A stretch of DNA of 64,000 bases from an uncultured Psychroserpens sp. (lineage in GTDB: Bacteria > Bacteroidota > Bacteroidia > Flavobacteriales > Flavobacteriaceae). The stretch covers positions 1-64,000 of the forward strand of contig NZ_CANMRL010000007.1 of NCBI RefSeq assembly GCF_947500255.1. Reading direction: 5' to 3'. Positions 27,155-35,701 of this stretch are shown piece by piece. Position 1 is the stretch's first letter. Each line of letters opens with the position of its first letter. The translations under genes were made by a program, and so were the position numbers. The notes under the pieces were generated by a model. The model was given only the letters and a program-made list of their open reading frames with translations. It made no database searches and was not told the DNA's origin.

Positions 27155-27565
27155 ATGGTGAATGTTTCCAAATCTGATGAAATACAATTTAGAGTGCGTT
27201 ATGGCGAAACAGATCAAATGGGAGTTGTGTATCATGGTAATTATGCACAATATTTTGAGATGGGAAGAACAGAATGGTTGCGTAAAATGGGATTTTCTTA
27301 TAAAGAAATGGAAGATGACGGAATAATGTTGCCTGTAATTTCATTGCATATAAATTACAAAAAGTCAGCGTGTTATGACGACCTCATTAAAGTAAAAACT
27401 AAACTTGTTAAAAAGCCAACTGCGAAAATAGAATTTGATTATGAAATTGTAAATGAAAACGATGAAATTTTAACTACGGGAAATTCTATTTTGGTATTTA
27501 TGGATATTCATAAGAATCGGCCTACAAGATGTCCAGATTATATTTTAGACAAACTGCAAATTTAA
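27155..27565 (+). CDS. YbgC-type acyl-CoA thioesterase
   Basis: 136-residue single HotDog domain. The active-site segment is RYGETDQMGVVYHGNYAQYFE with Asp20 and His27 (shown only in part here as the YGETDQMGVVYHGNY motif). The long central helix and FRVRY start are typical of the 4-hydroxybenzoyl-CoA thioesterase-like group. It hydrolyses short or aromatic acyl-CoA esters in the cytoplasm; the true substrate is not known. The gene is divergent from dnaA and its 3' end overlaps the YigZ-family gene by 4 bp in a convergent arrangement. Confidence 0.88.
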   Translation: MVNVSKSDEIQFRVRYGETDQMGVVYHGNYAQYFEMGRTEWLRKMGFSYKEMEDDGIMLPVISLHINYKKSACYDDLIKVKTKLVKKPTAKIEFDYEIVNENDEILTTGNSILVFMDIHKNRPTRCPDYILDKLQI

Positions 27566-28182
27566 TCGTTCAACTTCTTAATGTTAATCTCGTAAAGTGC
27601 ATCAAAAATTTCAAAAATAGATTGTGCGTCTTTTAATCTTACAGAAATTATAATTTCACAACTCAATTCTAGTGTTTGATTTATAATATTTAGATGCTTC
27701 TCTTTTACAATCCTCATCACTTTATTCATGTTTTTGTAATCAAAAGAGATAGCATAGTCTATATTGACCGTTTTTGATATAATTGTAGAAGCCTCAAGCG
27801 CAAGTTGAGCTCCAGTTTTGTATGCATTTATTAATCCGCCTACACCTAATTTTGTACCTCCAAAATAGCGAACAACGACAATCAGTATGTTGGTTACTTC
27901 AAAAGATTGAATTTGACCATAGATTGGCATTCCGGCACTATTATTTGGCTCACCATCATCATTAGCTCTATAGACTAGATCTTCTTCTTGCATACCAAAT
28001 TGATAAGCATAACACCAATGTCTTGCTTGGTGGTGTTGTTTTTTTAGAACATCTATATGGTGTTTTACTTCGTCTTCAGAAGTCACTGGAAAGGCATAAC
28101 CAAAAAACTTACTATTACGATCTTTAAATAAAACCTCAGGAGAAGGCTTGGTTATTGTTTTGTAAATATCGGTATCTTTCAT
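27562..28182 (-). CDS. YigZ/IMPACT family protein
   Basis: 206 residues. The N-terminal UPF0029/IMPACT domain shows SKFFGYAFPV, then HHQARHWCYAY, DDGEPNNSAGMPI and VVRYFGGTKLGVGGLI, all diagnostic. A C-terminal DUF1949-like ferredoxin-fold part follows (about 135-206). The biochemical role is poorly defined; eukaryotic IMPACT affects translation control through GCN1. It is the last gene of a five-gene minus-strand group, separated from the EamA gene by no bases. Confidence 0.9.
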   Translation of the reverse strand: MKDTDIYKTITKPSPEVLFKDRNSKFFGYAFPVTSEDEVKHHIDVLKKQHHQARHWCYAYQFGMQEEDLVYRANDDGEPNNSAGMPIYGQIQSFEVTNILIVVVRYFGGTKLGVGGLINAYKTGAQLALEASTIISKTVNIDYAISFDYKNMNKVMRIVKEKHLNIINQTLELSCEIIISVRLKDAQSIFEIFDALYEINIKKLND

Positions 28183-29046
28183 TTAGGCCAAAGTTACTAT
28201 TACTATCGAAATAATAGCGAGCGCTATTCCAATCCAATTCATTTTAGAAATTTTTTCCTTAAATATGTAAACACCTAATAGTGTTGATACCATTACTATC
28301 GCTACATTATTAATTGTAAATAGGGTAGAGCTTTCCAGATTTTCGTGATTAAGTGCTTTGAGTAAATAATAAATGGAGAAATAATTGATAATACCTAAAA
28401 TTGCTCCTCCTAAAATTGTTTTGAGTTGGAATTTTTCTAAGCTCTTAGCGCTTTTGATACATAACAAAATGGCGCCAATACAAAAAGCAAAGGAAAAAAT
28501 TGTTGCCGAAAAGATAGGAATTCCGTTTTCAGGTAAGTATGTGGTTTCCACATATTTTATCGAAGTGTCTATAACTCCAGTACCTATAAATAATAATAGA
28601 GGTAACCATAGACCTTTTGTTATATTATCTGATGTTTTTGGTTTTACTGAAGCAAGGTATACTGCTACAAGCGCTAGAATAATACCCGAAATTTTCTGAA
28701 AACCAACCCCTTCATTATAAACATAAATTCCAAAGATTACAGGAATAATCACGCTCATCTTAGCTGCAACAGAGGCTACTGAGAGTCCGTTGCGTTGGGC
28801 TGTTAAAGCCATAATGTTAAAAACTGCAATAAATAAGAACCCTAAACCTACTGCGCCATAAATCCACTCAGACCTTATAATATCTTTAATAATAATAGGC
28901 TCGTCATAGATCCATAATCCAAATAAACAAGCTGTGAGATAATTAACAACAATGGCCTGGAGCGTATTGATTCTATATGTGTTGAAAAGTTTAAATAGTA
29001 TGAATATACCTGTAGACGCTGCAATACTAAGTAAGAGATATATCAA
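28183..29046 (-). CDS. EamA/DMT superfamily transporter
   Basis: 287 residues with about ten membrane helices arranged as two EamA repeats of roughly 140 residues (second repeat ending KMNWIGIALAIISIVIVTLA). Drug/metabolite transporters of this group export or import small molecules across the inner membrane; the substrate is not predictable. It overlaps the HAD gene upstream by 4 bp and abuts the YigZ gene downstream. Confidence 0.85.
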   Translation of the reverse strand: MIYLLLSIAASTGIFILFKLFNTYRINTLQAIVVNYLTACLFGLWIYDEPIIIKDIIRSEWIYGAVGLGFLFIAVFNIMALTAQRNGLSVASVAAKMSVIIPVIFGIYVYNEGVGFQKISGIILALVAVYLASVKPKTSDNITKGLWLPLLLFIGTGVIDTSIKYVETTYLPENGIPIFSATIFSFAFCIGAILLCIKSAKSLEKFQLKTILGGAILGIINYFSIYYLLKALNHENLESSTLFTINNVAIVMVSTLLGVYIFKEKISKMNWIGIALAIISIVIVTLA

Positions 29047-29660
29047 AATAATTCTTTTTTAATGTTGAATAGATTGATGACATCCTCTTTGGTTTCATCA
29101 ATATTCCATGTGTGGATACCTAGTTTAGAAGCGGCATCTGTATTGACTTTAGTATCATCAACAAATAAGCAGGCTTCTGCTTTTAGATCGTTTTCGGTTA
29201 ATACAAATTCGTAAATATCTCTATTGGGTTTTCTTAATTTGATTTCATGAGACAGATAAAATTTATGAAAGCAGGCTTTAAATTCATCATAGAATGAAAC
29301 CTTGTCTTTAATCCATGTGATGTGCAAATCATTAGTATTGCTCAGTAAAATGAGTTGGTAGTTATTATCTTTTACTAGTGATTTGATAAACTCTAGACGA
29401 TGAATAGGAAAGTCTTTCAATATGAAATTCCAAGCATCAACAATGTCTTTTTGAGATAAATGAGGAAAGTTATCAGTATAAAATTCTATGAACTCTTTTG
29501 TAGATATCAGACCTTGTTCATACAAAGTATTTATAGCAACCAGATCCTCTGGAAGATCTTCCAACTGAAATAGATTTAGTGCATTCTGCATAGCACCTTG
29601 TTTATCTAAATTGATAAAGACATCTCCAAAATCGAAAATAATAGTTTTAATTGTTGACAT
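29043..29660 (-). CDS. HAD family hydrolase (YihX-like)
   Basis: 205-residue HAD phosphatase. Motif I is IIFDFGDVFINLD, with the nucleophile Asp10; the usual second Asp two positions on is Gly, as in YihX-type sugar-phosphate phosphatases. Motif II is LLSNTND and motifs III/IV are KLRKPNRDIY and CLFVDDTKVN. It probably dephosphorylates a small sugar phosphate or nucleotide. It sits directly after ribD with a 14-bp overlap, so it is a candidate for the missing riboflavin-pathway phosphatase that acts after RibD; this is inference from position only. Confidence 0.85.
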   Translation of the reverse strand: MSTIKTIIFDFGDVFINLDKQGAMQNALNLFQLEDLPEDLVAINTLYEQGLISTKEFIEFYTDNFPHLSQKDIVDAWNFILKDFPIHRLEFIKSLVKDNNYQLILLSNTNDLHITWIKDKVSFYDEFKACFHKFYLSHEIKLRKPNRDIYEFVLTENDLKAEACLFVDDTKVNTDAASKLGIHTWNIDETKEDVINLFNIKKELF

Positions 29661-30651
29661 ATATTTTTAAAGAATCTTCAATAATAGGTGTTTCTGAAAT
29701 GAGCTGTCCTGAACATTGTGGAGCTTTAGTTCCTTTAGAGAAAATTGAAGTCCCAGTGAACACTCTGGCTTCATCCCAGAAATTTTCATCTATAAATGCT
29801 TGAAGCGTTTTTGCACCACCTTCTATAATGACTGAATTAATATTTTTTGAATGTAAGAATGCTCCAATTTGTTGCGGAAGCGGTTTTTCGAAATCTGTGT
29901 TTGCTTCTGAAATAACTAATGTTTTAGCTTTTGAGTCAAATACCAAATGATCTTTGGATAATTTAGTTATTCTGTCAATGACAATCCTAATTGGGTGTGT
30001 TCCTGTCCAATCTCTAACCGTCAAACTCGGATTATCTTCTAGAACTGTACTTGTACCAACTAAAATGGCTTGCTCTTCTGCTCGCCATTTGTGCACGAGT
30101 TGTCTAGAACGCACATTTGTAATCCAAACAGGTTGTTTTTTATCTTTCGAAATAGGTGCAATAAAACCGTCTTTGGTTTCGGCCCATTTCAATATGATAT
30201 AAGGTCTCTTTTTATTGTGAAATGTAAAAAAACGTTTGTGATGCGTTTTGCATTCATGTTCTAAAACACCAACAGTCACATCACATCCAGCTGCTTTTAG
30301 TTTAGCAATACCTTGTCCAGCTACTTGCTCATTATCGTCAATACATCCAATCACTACATTGGGAATATTATGTTTAATAATGAGGTCACTGCAAGGAGGT
30401 GTTTTTCCAAAGTGAGCACAAGGCTCTAGAGTTACATATAGTGTAGCTTCTTTGAGCAAGCTTTTGTCCTGAACCGAATTAATAGCATTTACCTCTGCAT
30501 GTGCGCCGCCATAAGCACTAGTGTAACCTTCGCCAATAATTTGATTTTGATATACGATCACGCAACCAACCATTGGGTTTGGCGCTGTTGTGCCTAACCC
30601 TTTTTTTGCAATAGCGATGCAACGTTTTATGTAGTTTTCGTGTGCGGTCAA
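29647..30651 (-). CDS. ribD: Bifunctional diaminohydroxyphosphoribosylaminopyrimidine deaminase / reductase
   Basis: 334 residues. The N-terminal deaminase domain has the zinc motif HAEVNAI (His51, Glu53) and PCAHFGKTPPCSDLI (Cys78, Cys87). The reductase domain starts near 150 (PYIILKWAETKDGFIA) and includes RSRQLVHKWRAEEQAILVGTSTVLEDNPSLTVR in pieces such as AILVGTSTVLEDNP. It performs two successive steps of riboflavin synthesis. It overlaps the LEA-like lipoprotein gene upstream by 4 bp and the HAD gene downstream by 14 bp. No FMN riboswitch is seen upstream. Confidence 0.95.
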   Translation of the reverse strand: MTAHENYIKRCIAIAKKGLGTTAPNPMVGCVIVYQNQIIGEGYTSAYGGAHAEVNAINSVQDKSLLKEATLYVTLEPCAHFGKTPPCSDLIIKHNIPNVVIGCIDDNEQVAGQGIAKLKAAGCDVTVGVLEHECKTHHKRFFTFHNKKRPYIILKWAETKDGFIAPISKDKKQPVWITNVRSRQLVHKWRAEEQAILVGTSTVLEDNPSLTVRDWTGTHPIRIVIDRITKLSKDHLVFDSKAKTLVISEANTDFEKPLPQQIGAFLHSKNINSVIIEGGAKTLQAFIDENFWDEARVFTGTSIFSKGTKAPQCSGQLISETPIIEDSLKIYVNN

Positions 30652-31112
30652 AATTTAATTTTTACCATTTCTGTTTCATCTACAGGATAAGTATATGAGA
30701 ATCCTAGCGTTTTGTAGATAATATCACCTTTATATTGAACTTTGATCTCTTTATTAATGACACTGTTTAAAATATTTCCAAGTATATTCTTATTGTCGCT
30801 TCTTAAAATACTATCTGTATCTACTTTAACTTTTAGAGGAATGGTGAATTCTTTTTTTGCTGGTACTTTGAAACTTTCAGAAGATACATGGGCAACTTTC
30901 ACATCATTAACATATACCGAAATGTTATCACTTTCTAATCGGCCGCCTACATCATTAGGGTTTTGAAAAATCGCATTAGCCTTTAATGTTATTGTTTTTG
31001 ATGTAGACTCATCAAGTTTAATATCTTCAATAGCAACAAACAAGGGTTTTTCATTAACACTACAATTAAAACATACTAGTGATACTGTTAATAATAAAAT
31101 GAATTTTCTCAT
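30648..31112 (-). CDS. LEA type 2-like lipoprotein
   Basis: 154 residues with a lipobox at Cys17 (VCFNC). The body is one beta-sandwich of the LEA14/WHy type: ITLKANAIFQNPNDVGGRL, VYVNDVKVAHV and FTIPLKVKVD. Such proteins are thought to sit in the periplasm or outer membrane, with no defined activity. It is the first gene of the ribD-containing operon, its start 64 bp from a divergent GNAT gene. Confidence 0.75.
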   Translation of the reverse strand: MRKFILLLTVSLVCFNCSVNEKPLFVAIEDIKLDESTSKTITLKANAIFQNPNDVGGRLESDNISVYVNDVKVAHVSSESFKVPAKKEFTIPLKVKVDTDSILRSDNKNILGNILNSVINKEIKVQYKGDIIYKTLGFSYTYPVDETEMVKIKF

Positions 31113-31176
31113 CTCTTTAAAATAGATTTATCTGTATCTTCATACCGAAATTAGAAAGCAAAAATACTACAATAAA

Positions 31177-31668
31177 GTGAGTCAAGATAATATCATTATT
31201 AGAGAAATTCGTCCAGAAGATAATCCGCAAATTGAAGCCATAATCAAAGGTTGTTTTCCAGAATTTAAAATTCCGTTGAAAGGCACGGCTTATGAAGATG
31301 CCGAAACACCCTTTATGTATGAATCTTATCAAGGTGATAAAGAAATATATTATGTGGTTGCAAATGATAAAGAAGTTTTAGGTGGAGGGGGAATCAAGCC
31401 ATTAAAAGACTACGATGGCAATGTTTGTGAGCTTCAAAAAATGTATTTCTCGCCTAAAGTTAGAGGGAAGGGGTTTGGTAAAAAAATGTTTACCAAATGT
31501 TTAGAGGCTGCCAAAGATTTTGGTTTTGAGACTTGCTATTTAGAATCGGCATCGCAACTTAAAGCGGCTATCCATATCTATGAGCAATTCGGATTTGAGC
31601 ACAGGAATGAGCCTTTAGGTAACACAGGACACTATTCTTGTGGTGTTTGGATGACTAAAGCACTATGA
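31177..31668 (+). CDS. GNAT family N-acetyltransferase
   Basis: 163 residues. The GNAT core is visible as LQKMYFSPKVRGKGFGKKMFTKCL (acetyl-CoA loop VRGKGFGKKM) and ESASQLKAAIHIYEQFGF. The N-terminus DNIIIREIRPEDNPQIE is typical. The start codon is GTG; no better ATG exists upstream. It overlaps prmC by 4 bp. The acceptor is unknown; being coupled with prmC, a translation-related target is possible but unproven. Confidence 0.85.
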   Translation: MSQDNIIIREIRPEDNPQIEAIIKGCFPEFKIPLKGTAYEDAETPFMYESYQGDKEIYYVVANDKEVLGGGGIKPLKDYDGNVCELQKMYFSPKVRGKGFGKKMFTKCLEAAKDFGFETCYLESASQLKAAIHIYEQFGFEHRNEPLGNTGHYSCGVWMTKAL

Positions 31669-32522
31669 GGTTAAAGGATATTCAGGATATTTATCATAAA
31701 GAGTTAGATGCTATCTACGGAAAAAATGAAGTAGATGCGTTCTTTAATCTTGCTATTGATTATTATTTGAAACTCGATAGGGTACATCTTTTAATGGAGC
31801 CTGATTATTCGATTACAAAAATAGAAGAGCAGCCACTATTTGAGACTTTGAGTCAGTTGAAATTAGAGAAACCTATCCAATATATTTTAGGAGAAACTGA
31901 GTTTTTTGGTTTGCCCTTTAAGGTTAATAAATATACATTAATTCCGAGACCAGAAACAGAGGAGCTAGTGGCTTTAATCTTGGAAGATTTTAAAGGACGA
32001 TCTTGTAAGATTCTTGATATAGGAACAGGTACAGGTTGTATTGCTATTTCATTGGCAAAGCATAATGAATATGCAAGTGTATCTGCTGTTGATATTTCCG
32101 AAGATGCTATAATCATAGCAAAACAAAATGCCGAGATTAATACTGTAGATATAAACTTTATAACAGATGATATTTTAAATTCTCGCCATACCGAATCTAT
32201 TTCTGGATCTCATGATTATGATGCTATTGTCTCTAATCCGCCTTATGTACGACATATGGAGAAAACAGAAATAAAACCTAATGTACTAGATCATGAGCCG
32301 CACCTCGCGTTGTTTGTAGATGATGAAAATCCGTTACAATTCTACAAAGCGATTTGTGAATTTGCGCAAACACACTTAAAAGAGAGTGGCGTTTTATATT
32401 TTGAGATTAATGAGTATCTCGGTAAGGAAATGGTTAAGCTCTTAACTAATTTCAATTTTAAAGACATTGAATTAAAACAAGACTTGTTTGGTAAGGACCG
32501 AATGATAAAAGGTGTTAAGTGA
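31665..32522 (+). CDS. prmC: Peptide chain release factor N5-glutamine methyltransferase
   Basis: 285 residues. A helical N-terminal domain is followed by the Rossmann methyltransferase domain, with ILDIGTGTGCIAISLA as motif I and the catalytic motif SNPPYVRHME (NPPY at 191-194). PrmC methylates the GGQ glutamine of RF1 and RF2 and so speeds termination. It overlaps the GNAT gene by 4 bp, and its stop abuts the stop of the convergent mannosidase gene without any spacer. Confidence 0.95.
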   Translation: MRLKDIQDIYHKELDAIYGKNEVDAFFNLAIDYYLKLDRVHLLMEPDYSITKIEEQPLFETLSQLKLEKPIQYILGETEFFGLPFKVNKYTLIPRPETEELVALILEDFKGRSCKILDIGTGTGCIAISLAKHNEYASVSAVDISEDAIIIAKQNAEINTVDINFITDDILNSRHTESISGSHDYDAIVSNPPYVRHMEKTEIKPNVLDHEPHLALFVDDENPLQFYKAICEFAQTHLKESGVLYFEINEYLGKEMVKLLTNFNFKDIELKQDLFGKDRMIKGVK

Positions 32523-35006
32523 TTAGTCTATCAAGTCATTTAAGGTCTTTATCTTTAAATCATCTAAATGTTCTGCATCAGTCTCAAATTCAATTTCTAG
32601 TATTTCACCAGGTTTCAAATCAAAATAGTTATCACTAAAATGCCCCTTGGCATTGGCTTGAAGAAATACATTCTTTTGAAGTGTAGTGCTGTGTAAAAAG
32701 ATTTTGAATCCTTTTTGGGTTTTAGCAATGGTTTGATTTACTGGCGCTTTTTTAAGTTTTAGATCTTTGGGTTTTGCTAAGTAAGAGATATAGCTTTTGC
32801 CGTTTAATGTCGTTAACACATAAACGTCTTCATAGTCAATATCTAAATCCTTTAAATCAAGTTCATTAATTAAAATACTTGAAGTATTATATAGTGTGGC
32901 GTCAAAATTACGTGTCCAAAGCATATCGCCATCAAAATTGAATATCATTTGAAACTCATTATGTACATCTATTTGTTTCAAACCATCATTTATCAAATAC
33001 GTTTTTAAACTATTGTTTTCAACACTAGTTGATACTATTATATTATCAAAACTTTTCTTAGCATGATAATGCAACGCTTTCCAATTTCCGAAGTAATCAA
33101 TACTCGACCAAGATACAGCTGGCCAACAATCATTAAGTTGCCAATACAAAGTACCCATATTGTAAGGTCTAGCTCTACGATGAGCCTCAATGCCTTTTGT
33201 GATACCGTAAGCTTGTAATAACTGACTCACATATACGTAATCTTCAGCATTAGTTGGAACAGGAAAATCACGTTGCATATATTCGTCAATGAGTTGAAAT
33301 CCGCGCACATGCTTTTGATGGTTTTTAAAGCTTTCTGAAGTAATATTTATAGTATCGCTCTGGTTGATATAACGAATAGCTTCATAACTAGGAAACGATT
33401 GAAATCCAAACTCACTCATAAATCTTGGGACATTTTTTTCAAGATGTTCAAAAGGATAAGCGTCATGCCAAATCCACCAATCATGAGCGTCACCCTCTGT
33501 TTTGTATTTCGGGTTTCCGCGACCGTATTTTGGTGAAGACTCCCAGTATGGAATATCAGTAAGACCTTTAACAGTATTAGGTAAAATAGAATCAAAGACT
33601 TTAAGGTAGTTATTCCAAATGTCCTCTTTTTCTTCATCACTTCGGTTAGCTTGCCAACCCCAACGATGCCAACCTTCGGAGTTTTCATTGTTGCCGCACC
33701 ATAAGACAATGGAAGCGTGGTTTCTCAATCGTTTTACATTTTGAGTGGCTTCCAGTTGTATGTTTTCAAGAAATGCGTTGTCTCCTGGATACATAGCACA
33801 GGCGAACATGAAATCTTGCCATACTAAAATACCTTTTTCATCACACAGATCATAGAAGATGTCATTTTCATAGATACCACCTCCCCAAACTCTAAGCATA
33901 TTCATATTAGCATCAACAACATCATCTAAAAGTTTTTCATAATGTGCATCAGTCACTTGGTTCTGCATGCTGTTTTGCGGAATGTAGTTTGCACCTTTCA
34001 TATAGACATCAATACCATTAACTTTGAAATAAAAAGATTCCCCATGGTTATCTTTTTCAGTAACAAGCTCAACCGTTCTAATCCCTTTTTTTGTTGAAAT
34101 ACTATCAAGAATGCTATTGCCGTTTTTTACAACAACTTTGATATCGTATAAATAAGGGTCACCTAAATTATGTGGCCACCAGAGATTAGGGTTTTTAATA
34201 TCTACTTGTGTTGTCCAACTGTAACCTTTAAAAACGTCTTTTGAAGTTTTATATAATTCATCATTAATGTAAATTTCATAAGTTAGGTTTTTATCTAATT
34301 CAACAGATGATATTTTTTTTATATCTAGGAATAATTTAGTGATTGAATTTGCAGATTTTTGATGTGTAACTTGGATGCTTTCTAGTTTAAAGTCATTCCA
34401 GGCATTTAATGTCACAGGTCGCCAAATTCCACTAGTATTAAGTTTTGGTCCCCAATCCCAACCATATTGAAATTGTGCTTTTCTAGTAAAAATACGATTT
34501 CCTTCAGGTAATTGATAATTGAGTTTTTCTTTATCGTGTTCTTCGGAAATAGACGTACGTTCAAATACAATGCGTAAGTTGTTTTCTGATGCCAAAATCG
34601 ATTTCACATCAACTGAAAATTCTCGAAATGCATTATTTGTTTTGAGAATTAAGCTATCATTTAAAAAGACAGAAGCATACGTGTCTAAACCTTTAAAGTT
34701 TAGCGAAAGGTGTTTTTTATTGAGTGTTTCTTTAGCTACTGAAAATGATGTTTTGTATTCCCAGTCAGTATCAGAAATCCATTGCAAACTGTCTTCATTA
34801 GCACCAATAAATGGATGCTCAATCCGCTTATTGTTTAAAAGATCTGAATGTACATTTCCAGGAACTGAAGCCGGCTTCCATAAAGAATCATTAACGGCTT
34901 TAAAAGACCAATTGCTATGTAGATCTATTGCTACTGGGACATCATGTTTTGGTCGACAGCTCATCAACATTAATACCGTTATGACTAGAATACTATAGGT
35001 TTTCAT
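32523..35006 (-). CDS. Beta-mannosidase, glycoside hydrolase family 2, lipoprotein
   Basis: 827 residues with a lipobox at Cys17 (VLMLMSC). The GH2 layout is a jelly-roll domain (about 25-195), an immunoglobulin-like domain (about 200-310) and a TIM barrel (about 320-620), then C-terminal beta domains. The acid/base is Glu441 in WCGNNENSEGW and the nucleophile Glu532 in FMSEFGFQSFP, the pattern of beta-mannosidases. It removes terminal beta-mannose, for example from N-glycan cores or mannan oligosaccharides, on the cell surface or in the periplasm. It is last in the GH20-cutC-GH2 operon and overlaps cutC by 14 bp. Confidence 0.92.
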   Translation of the reverse strand: MKTYSILVITVLMLMSCRPKHDVPVAIDLHSNWSFKAVNDSLWKPASVPGNVHSDLLNNKRIEHPFIGANEDSLQWISDTDWEYKTSFSVAKETLNKKHLSLNFKGLDTYASVFLNDSLILKTNNAFREFSVDVKSILASENNLRIVFERTSISEEHDKEKLNYQLPEGNRIFTRKAQFQYGWDWGPKLNTSGIWRPVTLNAWNDFKLESIQVTHQKSANSITKLFLDIKKISSVELDKNLTYEIYINDELYKTSKDVFKGYSWTTQVDIKNPNLWWPHNLGDPYLYDIKVVVKNGNSILDSISTKKGIRTVELVTEKDNHGESFYFKVNGIDVYMKGANYIPQNSMQNQVTDAHYEKLLDDVVDANMNMLRVWGGGIYENDIFYDLCDEKGILVWQDFMFACAMYPGDNAFLENIQLEATQNVKRLRNHASIVLWCGNNENSEGWHRWGWQANRSDEEKEDIWNNYLKVFDSILPNTVKGLTDIPYWESSPKYGRGNPKYKTEGDAHDWWIWHDAYPFEHLEKNVPRFMSEFGFQSFPSYEAIRYINQSDTINITSESFKNHQKHVRGFQLIDEYMQRDFPVPTNAEDYVYVSQLLQAYGITKGIEAHRRARPYNMGTLYWQLNDCWPAVSWSSIDYFGNWKALHYHAKKSFDNIIVSTSVENNSLKTYLINDGLKQIDVHNEFQMIFNFDGDMLWTRNFDATLYNTSSILINELDLKDLDIDYEDVYVLTTLNGKSYISYLAKPKDLKLKKAPVNQTIAKTQKGFKIFLHSTTLQKNVFLQANAKGHFSDNYFDLKPGEILEIEFETDAEHLDDLKIKTLNDLID

Positions 35007-35700
35007 TAATTGTTTTTAAAATGGCTTTTATTTCATTTATGCTAGAAACGGTTTGAGGTGTATTTCCAAAATGGACAGAACTTTCGGTAGTTATGACTTC
35101 TGAAGCAGACGCATGTAATTCTTTAAAACCAGCATCTTTAAAAGCCTTTGTGTTTTTAGAAGAGACACCACTTCCAATTAAAATCGTGATTCGGTTATCT
35201 GCTTGTTGATTTAATGTTTTCAAAAGATCTAATCCATTAATAGCTTTTGGTTGTTGACCAGAGGTCAAAACCCTTTCAATACCAAGATCAATAAGTTGCT
35301 CTAAGGCTTCTTTTGCGTTTGGAACCATATCAAAGGCACGATGAAAGGTAAATGATAAAGGTTTTGATAATTCGACGAGTGCTTGCGTACGTCCAATGTC
35401 TATAGTGTGATCAGGATTTAAAACACCAGATACAATACCATGACATCCTAAGTCTTTACAGATTTGAATATCACTTTTAATAATCTCGAATTCTTTTTCA
35501 GTATAGCAAAAGTTACCGCTTCGAGGTCTAACGAGCACGAAAGTTTCAATATCTAATGTTGACATAACTTCTTTTATCAACCCAAAACTAGGTGTAATGC
35601 CTCCAATGGATAATTCACTGCAAAGCTCAATGCGATGTGCTCCAGCTTCTTGAGCATGTTTAGCAGATTGGTAGGAGTTGGTACAGATTTCTAATAGCAT
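34993..35700 (-). CDS. cutC: CutC family protein
   Basis: 235 residues forming a TIM barrel with family motifs LEICTNSYQSA, AHRIELCSEL (the start of strand 2), VLVRPRSGNF and LTFHRAFDMV-like SFTFHRAFDMVPN. It has no signal peptide and is cytoplasmic. CutC was named for copper tolerance in E. coli, a role that has been disputed. Here it lies between two glycosidase genes with a 1-bp gap and a 14-bp overlap, so a role in hexosamine or mannose catabolism is at least as plausible as copper handling; this is context inference. Confidence 0.9.
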   Translation of the reverse strand: MLLEICTNSYQSAKHAQEAGAHRIELCSELSIGGITPSFGLIKEVMSTLDIETFVLVRPRSGNFCYTEKEFEIIKSDIQICKDLGCHGIVSGVLNPDHTIDIGRTQALVELSKPLSFTFHRAFDMVPNAKEALEQLIDLGIERVLTSGQQPKAINGLDLLKTLNQQADNRITILIGSGVSSKNTKAFKDAGFKELHASASEVITTESSVHFGNTPQTVSSINEIKAILKTINENL

Positions 35701-35701
35701 A

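Noticed and set aside
30648-31176. FMN riboswitch upstream of the ribD operon
   Set aside because: Only about 64 bp separate the divergent starts, too little for an FMN aptamer, and no matching motif is seen.
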